A stretch of 64,000 bases of DNA. Origin: Sipunculus nudus. Lineage: Eukaryota; Annelida; Sipuncula; Golfingiida; Sipunculidae. The DNA lies in contig CM049311.1 of NCBI GenBank assembly GCA_026874595.1, positions 39,142,676 to 39,206,675 of the forward strand, given 5' to 3'. This document shows, one piece after another, positions 38,401 to 53,400 of the stretch; within the stretch, counting starts at the first letter, position 1, and every line of letters begins with the position of its first letter. The translations under genes and the position numbers were made by a program. Under the pieces are notes generated by a model. That model did no database searches. It was not told where the DNA came from and saw only the letters and a program-made list of their open reading frames with translations.

Positions 38401-41400
38401 TTGGCTTGTTGCCAAACCTGAAATAGTTGGCAGTCTGCCAATGCTATAAATGGATACAAACAAAAATCTTAGCTGGTTGCCCAATCTGTTTACATAAACT
38501 GAAAGAATTTGGCTACCGTGCTTTTTTGAAGCTGAAATATTTTTAAGATTATTTTTTTATAAAACTGTAAGAAATAATAATAAATGCCAATTGAAAATGA
38601 AATCTGAATAAAAATACATTTTATTCATGGATTTATGTTACATAAAAGTTGGGTATGGGCACCATTTATTATATACAAATTGTACAGCTCTGCTCATATA
38701 CCCACAGAGCTCACTATCTTTCACTACAAAAATCTACTAGCTTTGTTAATTAAAGTATCTCAAAGTCCCTTCCTTTTTAAAGTTCTGATAATTCAACCAA
38801 AAATTATTGGAGTAAACTTAAACAAAGGCCACCTAAAAATAATGCTTGAGAGCAGCCTGGCGGAGTAAAAGAATTGTGTTCTCAGTTAACCCCCAGAGAG
38901 TGAGATTTAACTCTTGTAAGTTCAGAATTAGGCATCGAGTAATGTTCATGACCGTTTCTTCCGACTGATCGTATGTCATGAGATTGACTAATGACATAGA
39001 GTCAATAACTATACCTGCTGCCTGTATCAAACGTTCCATGTCCGCCATATTTACATCAGAAGTGACATTGTTTTGATTGCTGAGAGGCTGACCTTCCTTG
39101 AATGGCTGGTCAGGCCCTGTCTTGTTGCATTTGAACTGACAATGCGGCTCTGAAGGGTGGATGTGGGGTGAGCTTAGGCTACGTAGTCTGTCTATATTGT
39201 CTAGGGGACCAGAGCTGTCCCACTGACCATTGTTTCGGTGGGAACAAACTGTTTGCCAGTGGAAGGCGAATACTCCCCTAACAGAACCTGATGATGGAAT
39301 TGGAGTAAGGTCTCTGTAGCTCCACGAATTCCATGCAGGTTGACTTTATCTCCAGTACTGATGCCCCAAAGGGAAGAAGAAGACCTTTGTGTTGGGGAGA
39401 AGTGGTTGAGGGTTCTAGCAGCCTCTGGAAAGTAGGCGGGTTGACTGAATACATGGGGTCCGCCACTATGTCTTGGGCTGCTAGGTTTAGAAGCTCAGCT
39501 TTTGGCTGAGCCAAAAGGAGACATTGGCTCCTCTGCTGGGACCAGTAGTCCTGCTTCCCTTCCTGTTCTTCCACGGAAGAGGGGCCAGGTCTACCTAGAT
39601 CTTGAACCCTCTGAACCTTTGGGATTGTCTCTCAGGAGATCCTCCCAGAGCATTCGTTGATCCAACTACCTCAGATTCCCTTCACTGGAAAGTCTCATCC
39701 ATGAGTCCCTGAGATGAAAGGTTCTAAGAACTCCTCTGGGTGGTGGAGGTATTCTGATCTACTCATCAGCTTCTGTACTGGAATGCCGAGTGACGGGATC
39801 CCAGGGATACTCTCTGGTGTAGGGTCAGAGGACCCCTGCGGATCTCTACTCAGAAATGTGTAACAGATTTTACCACTTACTGAAGGAGTTTATTTCCGGT
39901 CCTTCCCCTGCAGGCAGAATATAGTGGCCCGGAAGTAGGTAGCAGGCCCTAAAGTGGCATAAGTTCAGACCAAACTGCACAAACTGTTTCCCTAATTAAC
40001 TGGACTAAATTATGGTCCAGTGGAGTATCAACAGCAGGGGTAGACATCAGCGTTGAGGCCCAAGGTGGGTTGGGAAGTGATCTCAATGAGAGCCAACTCT
40101 AGCATAGCCTTAAATGGGTTAAAAATATCTGAAACCAATGCTAGAACAGGGGGTTCCAAGGTTGAGACAGAGGGTTTCTCAAGTCTATAAGAAACTAAGG
40201 GAATTTCTGAAGATCTAGCTAAATCTTCAGACTTCTTAGCTTTAGAGCTAGAAGAACTGCTCCCCCCACCCTGATGCAGGAGGAAATCTATTACCCGATT
40301 TGATATCACAATTTTGAAGTATAAATTTTATGATTTGCTTCATATCTCTTCCAAACCTTTTTGTCTCAAGCGAGACAAAAGGAGCAAGAAATGTTTGAAC
40401 CCCTGCACTCTGGTGCATTGGACAAACATTGGGGACATACAGAGTGGGGTCCCATGCTGCTAATTGCGCAGCACATTTGGAACAAAGAAGGCTACACTTG
40501 GTTGATGACATTCTTGTTTCAAATTTTTCATTATTCTTAGGGGTACTTCAGAGACCCATAGCTCAAAAGGATGTGGGTAAAAGAGACCTAATTTCAGGTG
40601 TCCAAGGGGACTTTTCATTGACCTCCCAGCATGTCAAGTTAGGAGATTCTAGGTCTATAGGTTAGAAATTGTCCTTGTTAACAGACTACTGCATCTTTAA
40701 AGGTCTTGAAAATAGAAACAAGGGACCCATGGGTCACAGCGCTCAGCTGAAGTTTGAAATTTTTGTGAATGCAAAATATGCAAAATATTCTATTGTAATG
40801 TTTTTCATTTATATAAGAATATGAGAAGCTAAGAGGAAAGGGGCCCTCCTACTTGGTTATAGTAAAGTTCAAATATATGATTGCAAACTAATACTCTGAC
40901 AAGACTGTCATGAAGAAAAAAAGTTTTGAGATACTGTGATGCATATGAAATTTACAGATGGACAGGCAAGTGGACAGAATGGACTAATACCTTTATTTCA
41001 CTTTCAAGGGAATGATGCATTTAAGTTTATATATAAGCCTATTTTTTTAGCATTTCCATTTTTTCCATTAAAAGTTTTTATCTGAATCATTTTTTTTTTA
41101 TTAACAAGTTTTATAAATTTTTAATTAAAACTAGATGTTTCGGAACGACACGAATGCCCCTGCCTGGGGCAAATTAGAAACATTTGTTAAATTTTGTAAA
41201 ATTTTTTTAAGTTCGGGAGGTGTCAAATGGTCAAAAGTAGGTCAACAAAGGCAAAACGCAAACTTGATCTGTAACGGGTCATTATTAAGTGACACATCAA
41301 AAATCAGGCCAGTATCTGCAGGCATTGTGAAAAAAAGTCCATACATGTGCATTTTTCAAAAAAATTTCTGTCTTTCATGAAATTTTCTATGTTCAGGATC

Positions 41401-44400
41401 TCTGTCATATGGTCAAAAATAGGTCAACTGGGATGAAACGCGAACTCGATCTGTAACTAGTCATTATCTGCCCACACACCAAAAATCAGGCCAATATCTG
41501 CAGGCATTGCGAAAAAAAAAGTCTGTACATGTGTATTTGTCATGAAAATTTCTATTTTTCATGAAATTTCTAAGTTTAGGAGCCGTAAAACGGTCAAAAG
41601 TGGGTCAACCGGGACAAAACGCGAACTCCATCTGTAACTGGTCATTATCTGCCCACACACCAAAAATCAGGCCAATATCTGCAGGCATTGCGAAAAAAAG
41701 TCTGTACATGTGTATTTGTCATGAACATTTATATTTTTTCATGAAATTTTCTATGTTCAAGAGCCGTAAAACTGTCAAAAGTAGGTCAACCAGGACGAAA
41801 CGCGAACTCGATCTGTAACTGGTCAATATCTGCCCACACACCAAAAGTCAGGCCAATATCTGCAGGCATTGCGAAAAAACGTCCGTACATGTGTATTTGT
41901 CATGAAAATTTCTATTTTTCATGAAATTTTCTAAGTTAAGGAGCCGTAAAACAGTCAAAATAGGTCAATCGGGAGGAAATACGAACTCGATCTGTAACTG
42001 GTCATTATCTGCCTACACACCAAAAATCAAGCCAATATCTGCAGGCACTGCGAAAAAATGTCCGTACATGTGTATTTGTCATGAAAATTTCTATTTTTCA
42101 TGAAATTTTCTAAGTTAAGGAGCCGTAAAACAGTCAAAATAGGTCAATCGGGAGGAAATGCGAACTCGATCTGTAACTGGTCATTATCTGCCTACACACA
42201 AAAAATCAGGCCAATATCTGCAGGCACTGCGAAAAAATGTCCGTACATGTGTATTTGTCATGAAAATTTCTATTTTTCATGAAATTTTCTATGTTCAAGA
42301 GCCGTAAAACGATCAAAAGTAGGTCAACTGGGACGAAACGCGAACTTGATCTGTAACTAGTCATTATCTGCCCACACACCAAAAATCAGGCCAATATCTG
42401 CAGGCATTACGAAAAAATGTCCGTACAACTGTTGGATTTCGGAATGACGGAATGACGGACATGGGTAAAACTATATGCCCCGGCCACTTTGTGGCGGGGG
42501 CATAAAAAATGATAATATAAGTTAAAATATTAGAATTGTTGCAAAAGTTGCAATCATTATATATCCAGAGTAAAAAACTGAAAATATAAGTTAAAATATT
42601 AGAATTGTTGCAAAAGTTGCAATCATCATATATCCAGAATTTAGCTCATATTGGGTCATATTATGCATACACATATATTTTATTATTTTCAAATCACAAA
42701 TGTTTAAGCTGAATTTAAAAGAAAATAATGCCACAACATGGCATCTACAATATTATTTGTTGAATCACTATTAAAAAGTTTTGCACATTGGAGTTTTCAG
42801 TACATGCTTAGTTTTATTCACCAAGATAAAATAAAAGATTCAGTAAATTTTATAAAATAAAACATCTTTTTAAATGAAGTATACACACTGTTGGTTGAAT
42901 GATCAACAAACAATATCATTGTGCTAATTACTATCTCAGCTTTAATTTATTACTGGAATTAATAGTCAATTTCACACCTGGTGAAGTTTTTACTCTTCTG
43001 AAGTAAGGAATTATTACTTATCTGATGAACATCCACACTTTCATAGCAACACACCACTTTGTGGACACAATTTAATGTGCACTTCAATCATTGTAACCCT
43101 GGTGGTACAATACAAAACTAGGTGGGCTAGATGTAAATCAACAGTGCTTACAGGGAAAAAACGTGCCATTGCGAAAGTTGGACAAAATTTAAGGTATCAA
43201 TTATTTATTTATGCTAATAACTTGAAAAAATTTTAAAATTCAAATCTAATTTTGGGTAAACAATTGAATCTTGATTAAATAAAGTTATATTCCTGAAAAA
43301 AAGTCTCTAGCTTCAGCAATTCTCATGTTAGGTGAGTAAATATATTTCCTGATTTTTTAAAATTGCATTATATTTTGGCCCATAACTTCAAAATAATACC
43401 CAACACTGATCTAAGTTTTTGTATGTTCATAGAAAATGTATGGAAGAATATGAATACTAAATATGATCAAAAACAGATCAGTGGTTTTGATATTAGGCAG
43501 CCTTGAAGTGTAACAATGGCTTTTTTATGGAAAACGTGGTGGAGGTTTTTCCTTAATATCTCAAAGGAAAAAAGTCCTAATGACCAAATTTTCGGTATGG
43601 TAGGAGATTTTGGGGACATCTAATGGTATGTAAAATTTGGGAATCATAGGTCCAACGGTTTCAAAACGTGCCCTGTTAACGACTGGACGACGGACAATGG
43701 ACCACGACTATAGCTCAGATGACTTATAGTCAGCTGAGCTAAAAATGTGTAAAAATATACTGGCAGCACCACCAGCCTGCAGGAACTGATGAAACACTCC
43801 ATGATCAATAAACATGGACAGAATCATGGTGATCACTGCATTAGTTATTCAGATACTTGAGCTTTTGTATCAAAGTTTTCATTAATCTGGGGGGTACTTA
43901 TGAGGCACATAGCTCTGAGGATATGTGTAACAGAGACCTTATTTCAGGTTTCCACAGAGAGTTTTCATGGACCTCCAAGGATGTAAAATGAGAAGATTCC
44001 AGGTCCAGGTGTTACTATTTGTGCCTTGTTAATGCAGAGATGGCTGGAGGCTGGACAAAGGACAGACAAAGGATGTTCACTAGAGCTCAGATGACTTAGT
44101 CAGGTGAGCTTAAAACCAATATATCCATTTTTCTTATACAACTGAGAGAATATACCCTATATAGGTTTATGCAGGTGGCAACTCAAAAACTTTAAATATG
44201 AGTCATGTGATCAACTTTTGCATAAAACTTGGTTGATGCTTCCCATTATATCTAAAATGTTTACATTTGTCATATAGACGACCAAGTTCAAATTCCTGTA
44301 ACTTGGCCCAAAAATCAACAAACCTAAACCATTAGAAAAACAAGGGACCTATGGGTCACGACGCTCAGCTGTTATATATGATAAAAAAATATTATTTAGA

Positions 44401-47400
44401 AATGAGGCACATGCTGGTTTTGTGTGGTAATAAATATAAGCTGTATTATGAGTTGTTGTTGTTTAGCTTATGTATGATTTTGATAGTACCTTTGGAGACA
44501 GGGAAGAGGATTGATTTCATTTATTTTATTAACAAATGGAGTACTATTGTCACACAGATTTTGACTTGGCCATATAACTTATAAGCAGAACATATAATAT
44601 AAGAGTTTAACTATTTATTAAAAAAAATTACAAATATTGTCCCAAATATAATTTTTATAAAAAATAATAAGAGAATCATATGATTTTTTTAAATGAAATA
44701 TAACTGATATGATTATTAAAATAATATTAAAGAATATATTCATGAATGCATTCATGAATACATTTTGAAAGTATTTGCCTGAATTACCTGAATTCCTATT
44801 CTTTATGCAAGAAATTTTATAATGGAGTACATAATCATATTCGTATTTAAATACAATTACAAAGTATTCGCACCATGTCTGGTATTTATTCAGTTTCACC
44901 AACCAATGATGTTGAGAATCCAGAATATACAAAATTCACACATTTAAATAATGATCATAAGTACCTGGTTTTATGGCTTTTATTTATATTAAAAAATAAC
45001 TGTAAAAAATTCATTTTTGGACTAATTTCACATCAATGTACACACTAGACACAGTAGGAATCTAGATTAATATTATCAACTGCATCTTTGTCTATCATTA
45101 ATTTCCTTCATATGATCCCTAATGATTAGTAATGAATAATATGATTTACTTCTTTATCATTAAAATTGAACTGAAAAATGCCATAGGTGACTGCATGGTG
45201 TTATTTGGAATATGTGACATTCTACCCATCGATACAAGATTCTTATAACATCAGTAACTGCAAGTTAATTTCCTGTTATTATAAACTAACAAATTCCTTT
45301 TCTATTTTTCTTTAATTTGTTATTAAAAACCAATAAAAATTTATTAATTTATTGTTTATTGTTATGTTGTTGGTTAAAACTACTAGATGAGTTGGGTTGG
45401 ACACCTGGATCAACTGTGGCTGGCCATAAGCTGCCTGGATTCCTGTATGCCTCGCCTCAAGCGTGCATAATTTGATGAAAGGTCAACAAGGTCAACATAC
45501 AGGTGACTCAAGAGGGGCTGGAGAGAGCCAAAGTCTGACAGGGTCTCATAAAAAACATTAATAAAAGCTACAATTTTTGGCCAATTTCTTTCAGCTTTCT
45601 AAACTAAAAAGCTGAAATCCTAATGTGTGCATGATATGAAAATTATATCAACAGTGCTCACAGGACACAAACGTGCCATGGTCACAGTTGGGCAAAATTT
45701 AAGGTACTAATTTTATATTTATACTAATAACTTATAAAATTTAAAAAATTCAGAACTAATTTTGGGTATTCAATTGAATCTTGATAAAATAATGTTACAC
45801 CCCTGACAAAAAAATCTCTAGCTTTAGCAATGCCCTTGTTAAGGGAGTAAATATATTTCTTGATTTTTTACAAAGTGCATTATGTTTGGGCCCATAACTT
45901 AAAACAATTACGCAATACTGACATCATTCTGGCATGTGCATAGAGAATGAAAAATATGTATATTATTTATGATTAAAGTCAGATCAGTGGTTTTGATATT
46001 AGGCAGTCTTGAAGTGTAACAATGGGTTTTTAATGGAAAAATGAAGTTTTTCATTAATATCTCGAAGAAATGCAGTCCTAGTGACCAAATTCTTGGCATG
46101 GTAGGGGATTTTGGAGACATCTAACTGTATGCCGAATTTAAGGAACTTAGAGCTGAAGCTGGGGAGCTGAGCTCTTGCAAACTGCATAACACTAGCTTGA
46201 TGTAAACAATATGTTACATGGTGCTTGAAAACTTATTAAAATCTACAGTTTTTGATCAACTGGTTTCAAATTTTTGGTGTTAACAGTTGAAATGCTAACA
46301 AAAACATGCTGTGAAAATTAAATCCACAGTACTTACAGGAAAAAAACGTGTCAAGGTCAAAGGTGGGCAAAATTTAGGGTACCAATTTTTTATTTTTATT
46401 AATATTTTAGAAAATTTAAAAGATTTTCATCTAATTTTGGGTATACAATTTAATTTTGATTAATTAAAGTTATATTAATGGAAAAAAGGTCGATAGCTTT
46501 AACATTTTTTGTGTTAAGTGATCAAATATCTTTCCTGATTTTTTACAAAATGCATTATGTTTGGGCCCATAACTTTTTTAAATTAAATAATACAGACATA
46601 ATTTCTGGCATGTACATAGGAACTATATAGAGGAATATTTATGGTAAATATGAGGAAAAACAGATGAGTGGTTTTGATATTAGGCAGTCCTGAAGTGTGA
46701 AAATAGGTTTTTAATAAAAAATTGAGGTTTTTCCTTAATTTCTCAAAGGAACGAAGTTGCAAAGACCCAGTTTTCGGCTTGGTAGGAGATCTTGGGGACA
46801 TCTAACATTATGCCGAATTTTGGATTCCTAGGTCTTACGGTTTCAAAACGTGCCACATCTACGGACGGACGGACGGACGGACGGACAGACGGACGGACGA
46901 AGGACAATGGACCACGACTATAGCTCAGATGACTTATAGTCAGCTGAGCTAAAAACATGGGAGAGCTCATCTCAGGGATCATTTCTGTGAAATATTAAAC
47001 AGTTTGGCTGCATGATTTTGGAGAAGAATATTTTCAGAGTATTTCTAGCTATCCCTGTAAAATGTAAGTTATTGCAGGTAGCACCACACAAAACATTTAC
47101 ATTCAGACAGATCTGTGACCATGTAAAAGGATTCTTATAAATCAGCATAATTACCTGAGTATAAACTAGAGGAATACTAATCCAGTCGTAAGACAGGAGC
47201 AGACCAAGGGAACCCCTGAAGGATAACACTCCCTGAAAATAGAACAACACAGCATTTATCATTCAGGTCACAAGAGTCAAGGTCCCACAGCTATGAACAT
47301 GAAACATAGTGAATGGTTTGGTTTGCTCTTGTTCGATTTTTATGAATGATTAACACAATCTCAAACAAAATTTACAGTATCAATCGGTTATTTTATTAAT

Positions 47401-50400
47401 CTGTGGCCAATCAAAGATATATTGTCCAAATTTTTATTAGGGACTGCCTGGAGGGGTAATTTTGGCTTTATTGCATTCCGACCCAAAATGTGAGAAAATA
47501 AGATACACAAGCCCTTATTTTCTTAGCCTTGTTTGACTGTAGAAACAGCAAACTCTTAGGTATAAAAAAGTTAATATCAGAAAATATTTATTAAGTTGTA
47601 CAAAGACGATCGGACATTAGCACGTTTGTAGATGTTATAAATGAAAATAACAAGCAAATTAGCCTGCTTTGGGCTCATGTTGTCTCTCATGGTTGATAAG
47701 CAACCAAAATTATGAATGGGAGAAATCTTGAGGGTATATGAAAACTCAAACAGATCCACTATTAATTGTTGAGACAAATGCAGGCGATCTTAAAACTAAA
47801 ACACATTGAGAAATAGGACCAAAATCCACTATGACATGTGGAGACATCTGCAGGCGAACATAAAACTAAAACATATTGAGAAACAGGACCAAAATTTGAA
47901 AATTTTGTTTTTGAGCACGAGAGAATTCTTTTTCAGATAGATAGTTGAAAACCAATCCAGACCAGGGTATGCATGAGAGCAATCACTGACCCAAATTTGA
48001 TTGAAATCAGACAATATTTAGGAAAGTTATCGTACCGAAACGAAAACCTGACGGACAGACAGGCAGACAAACCCAAATCAATGTCCCACTTTCAGTGGAA
48101 GTGGAAGACAAAAAAGAGCAATGTGGCATAAATGATGACAAAATTCATCACTCCGCCACCAGATGACGTATCTCTGATTGGATCATCACCAACAAGGACT
48201 ATCCTGAAAATCAAGATGACCAGTACACCTGTGTTAATTGTCACCAAGCAGCAATGATTTGAGGAAACTCTCCTGTCATACAATAAACATTTAGTATGCA
48301 CAAAACAGTAGGAAGGAGGGGTATTTAGAAAGGATCTGGTCCATGCTTATATTGTCATATCCTGAGAAATTAATTTTCAATGAAAAACAATTTTTTCTGA
48401 TATATACAGGCCTAATCACACAGCTCATATGGTAAGGCCTAATCACACAGATCATATGTCAAGGCCTAATCACATAGATCATATGGTAAGGCCTAATCAC
48501 ACAGATCATATGGTAAGGCCTTATCACACAGCTCATATGGTAAGGCCTTATCACACAGATCATATGTCAAGGCCTAATCACACAGCTCATATGGTAAGGC
48601 CTAATCACACAGATCATATGTCAAGGCCTAATCACATAGATCATATGGCAAGGCCAAATCACATAGATCATATGGTAAGGCCTAATCACATAGATCATAT
48701 GGTAAGGCCAAATCACACAGCTCATATGGTAAGGCCTAATCACATAGATCAAATGTCAAGGCCTAATCACATAGATCATATGGTAAGGCCAAATCATATA
48801 GATCATATGGTAAGGCCTAACCACATAGATCATATGGTGAGGCCTAATCACAGAGATCATATGGTAAGGCCTAATCACACAGATCATATGGTAATTAAGG
48901 CCAAATCACACAGATCATATGGTAAGGCCTAATCACACAGATCATATGGTAAGGCCTAATCACACAGATCATATGGGTTAATAGTTTCACATATATTCAT
49001 GTCTCCCTTACAAATTACAAAATATTCATGTTACTTACTACTGTCTACTTTATATTTCAGTAAAGGTGTCAATTAATTTCTATTTCCAGCTTCAATTAAT
49101 TATTTGTTTTTGTTTGGGAGGGGGGGGGGGGGGGTCTTCTTTGCATGCTTCCTTATCAGAATTGTTTTATAGTTAACTAGAATACAGACAGTCAACAAGC
49201 GACAACATGTATCCACTGAAATCAGAGTGGGACAAGTGCAGTGAGGCATGGATTGAGTGACAAGGGGAAATAGAGTGAGATGTGTTGCATATTAACATGG
49301 ATTTCTGCCATGTAAACATGAGTGTAGATGGCACCACCTGATATTTGAAAGAGAAAGCTATTAAAGATGTATATATATGCAAAATTTCAGGTGGATAAAT
49401 CAAACCACTGCTGAGATATGAGCGATTTTCCCCTAGGCAGATGAACAGATGGACACCATGCAAAAATGGTTGCAGGTGGCACCACCATTTTTGTGTACAT
49501 GTTATAAAAACTATCCAAGGGCTACATTTGTGCAAAATGTCTGCCCAATATATCAAAGAGTCCAAAGATATGTGGGTTAATGTGTCAAAACAGGCACAGA
49601 TGGACACACTGCAGAGAGGAAAGGTCAGAAGTCAACGCAAAATATTTCAGCACCAGTTCACGTTACCTGATAATGGTGTCAAGTTTTGGAAAAAATCTGC
49701 CCAGTGGTCTCAGAGTTCTATTCCAGACACAAATGCGGCAGTAGAGGCAGAACCCAGTCAAAAACAACAGTATCAGCACAACTTTGTTTCGGCAGATACA
49801 AATAGCAAATCATGTGAATACATGTAATTGGGAGACTGATCAAGTCAACTGACAGATTCCAATAGACGTATTAGTCTGGTACTGTTTTGAAGAGTAAATT
49901 AACTCCGCCAAGAAGTATGTAGTACTCAGAAATGAAGTTTCATTCAAATGAAGTCTGAGCAGCAAGTCATGTAAAAATGGCTGCTGGTGACATGCCAATT
50001 CTGATCACATGACTAAATCCATTTACTGCTTACTGCACTTGGTTTCCTTTTTTATATGTTTGTGCTACACACACAGGGTGTTTGTGCAACACAAGCTAGC
50101 AGACAAATATAAAATGCGTAAAATGGGGAGAATGTGCTACACAAAATTGACCAGTCAAATACACCTAATGCCTCATACATAATTCATAAGATACTGTATT
50201 GGCCCCTCTATAATCAACAAATATTGCTGCAGAGGTACACAATTGTCTCCTGTATTATGAATACAAATGGTTACCTTCATAATATACTGGAAGCTGAAGT
50301 CATCCCTGATTTGTCCATCAGTGCGTGCGTCTGCCAGGATATTGCATATCCAGTGGAATGGCACCCACCACTTTCCATGTGGTGTCTGGACCTCGTCGAT

Positions 50401-53400
50401 CATCTTAGCCTCGTCACAGGTCAACACCCCTACAATAAACAACAAGACCCGTGTAGGAACAATTTCTAACCTGGGACATACAATATATGTCTCAGGGAGG
50501 TTGCTCATGTGAAACTAACCAGTTTCACACAGGTTGCACAAGTGCATGGGTTTATTTTCAGCTAAAATTAAAAATATGAGGACAAAAAAAGGACTAGCTC
50601 ACCTGAGCATACTATACCTGGAGTACCGCCCTTGACCTTTAACCTCCTAGCTGTCTAATGTCCTTCACCTTTGATACCTCTCAGCTGTCTAGTGTCCTTG
50701 ACCCTTGACCTTTGCTAATCTCCTAGCTGTCTATGGTTCTTGTCCCTTAACCTCTCATCTAGCTGTCTCTCCTTGACCTTCCTGGGGTGGGGATTATGTG
50801 GACTGACAACACTAACAGCATGGCAGTGGTTCATATGAGATTAAGATGTCTTTGGGAGCAGGGACCAATCGGGAAGCTTGTATGGCAACGAAAACCATGG
50901 CAACAGAAGATCAGTCACAGATTTTCTCATATCCTGCATAGAAAATTATTGGCTTTAAGATCCACTGAAATAAAATATAAGTGGTGCAGCTGGACACTAA
51001 AGGCAAACAAAATATGATCAACAGGGGCCCATGCTGGATGCTTCAATCACGCCTGTTGCAAAACAAAAGGTGCATTTAATTAAGTAAATCAAAGCCACAA
51101 AAGACAAATACATTACCACAATTTTTTGAATTTTTTTTTTCTTCCATTATGAAATTATCTATAGTTTGAATATATCAAATTAGGTTTTTACATTACTGAT
51201 GATGCCTTGTTCATAAAATTATTTCCTGAAATAAATATTTCAATACTGACAAAATACAGTCAAGCCCATTTTTTGTCATGTCGGTGGTGCATGCTTAAAT
51301 TATGAAAATAACCGGTAGGTGATATTATGCAGGCTTCAAAATCAATGTCCTACTGAGTCACAGAGGATGTGTTATGTCTCAAATGATATTAAATACATCG
51401 TCAATAAAAAGAAAACAGTAACGTTTATGAATATTTTTGTGTACAACGGCATATCAAATTACATTTATGTGACCTGATAATTTATATCCTGCAAGTTTAG
51501 TGCCACATGCCACAATAACTGACCAAAATCAGACTTGCTAACAGAAAGAGACAAATGTCTCAAATGTTCAAATGTCTGGAACTATGAAGCACAGTTATGA
51601 ACTTATGCATAGGCAAACTATTTTACTAGATAATTATTTCTCAACGACTTAAACTTCCATGAATGTCTTAATGATAGGACTGATTGGGAAGTGGGCATCG
51701 TCAAGCCATTGTCAACATTTGCAGCGATTGAGGTTATGGACCAGGTATCTCCTCACAAATTTACTCTTATAGGAGATTTCCAGTCCTAAAAAACGTTAAC
51801 AGCTCTTGCTTCATATCATCTAGGAGAAATGTCACAGCGGTGTAAACAGAGGCCTCTTAAAGCTCAGGAGTTCATTATGTATGACATATGATGGCAAACA
51901 TCGCCATTGTTAACATACAAAGAAAGGCAATGATCTTGACTTTGTGATATCATAAAACATTAATTTGCTAAGTGACGGGGAGTGACCCACAAGCATCACT
52001 ACACTTGCCTGCTGTGCACAGGTGGAAGATTTGATTGTTTGATACACCTGACGAATTACAGGCGCTTGGACTCGTTGATCAGTGTCCGCATGTGATGTTA
52101 TATTAACTGCGATTAGTATCACTGCCAAAGATTCCAAGCATGACAATAAACAGGATTATGACAATAATTTCATGATATTAAACAGTCAGATTTACCAATG
52201 TTGATATAGGAAATGGTTTGGGATTTCAGATTTGTGTTTAGAAACAGGATTTTCCATTAACCATTATGGCACAAAGTGGGCTAGACTGTACTTATTATTT
52301 TCCATTACTGACTGCATCCTTAGTATAATACTGTATTTACTAGGTGGTAATATTTTAAGTGTACACAAGGGAAAATGATGAATCTGTCCACAGTCTTGAA
52401 AAACAAGACCATGCCCCCCATGAAGAAGTAACTTACCTGCTTCCTGGAGATGGCCGACTGTTGGGAACCTTTTCTTGACGGAGACACTGGTTGCCTGGAA
52501 GACCAGGAGACTGGAGAGACTGAGGTAGCGTACAATTGTCCTCCTGATCAGTCGACTCTTTTCGTCAAATCCTTCAATCATGGTACTGATGGTCATCATT
52601 ATGCTGCAAAGGATGAAAAATATACAACTACACTATGGAAAGATTGCACAATTATTAAATTTTATTTCAAGGAATAGATACATGGTGTGTATGTGAGGCC
52701 TGGTCCAGTCCAACAAAACACCAAAACATTTTTTTATAAATCAAATGAAAACAAGGGACCTGTGGGACAAGGCACTCAGCTGAAAATGTTTCTGGATATA
52801 TTTGTATACAATCCTTGTGGCCTGTTGACTGTGCACTTTTATGGACTACATGAAAGATGCAGCGTCTCTCATGATCATAAACATGTATTTTTAAAGGTTC
52901 CAGTATTTCAACTAAGTTACTGTAATAGGCATGTAAATATATCCACTGGGTCTGACTGGGAACTAACAAAACTGTAAATTATAGAATAATGGACATGAGA
53001 TGAAGCATAATAAACATCTTTAATTAAATGCATGGGGGGGGGGGGGAAAGAAGGTGGGAATTTGACCTTGGGAGTAAAATCTAAAATAATATCAAATGGA
53101 GATAAAACCTGAGAGGAAATATAGTCCATGGTTGTTGGTATGATTGATTTCTATTGATGAGTAAGAAATTGTTGCAAATAATATTATCTGATCTGACCAT
53201 GCGTTTCCTAATGTTGAAACTGAAGCACCCAGTGAGGGACTTGTGAACATATACAAGATATATAGTATTAGCATGATCATTGGTTGGCATTTTGATAAGC
53301 TGTTGACAGTTTAGCAAATATACACATTTGTTTAATTATATCTATAAAATATTTACAGGTGCAATTTAACTAATGTCCCCAATCCACAGGTTCAAGGACT

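Noticed and set aside
41921-42282. Two similar 60-codon open frames in tandem
   Set aside because: They are frames within the 180-bp tandem array and simply repeat with it.
48429-48932. 167-codon open frame of nonapeptide repeats as a gene
   Set aside because: It is fully explained by a 27-bp minisatellite whose unit length is divisible by three. No splice sites or non-repeat coding sequence adjoin it.
48412-48976. CRISPR-like array
   Set aside because: Units are contiguous with no unique spacers. The same applies to the 35-bp and 43-bp arrays, and the host is an animal.
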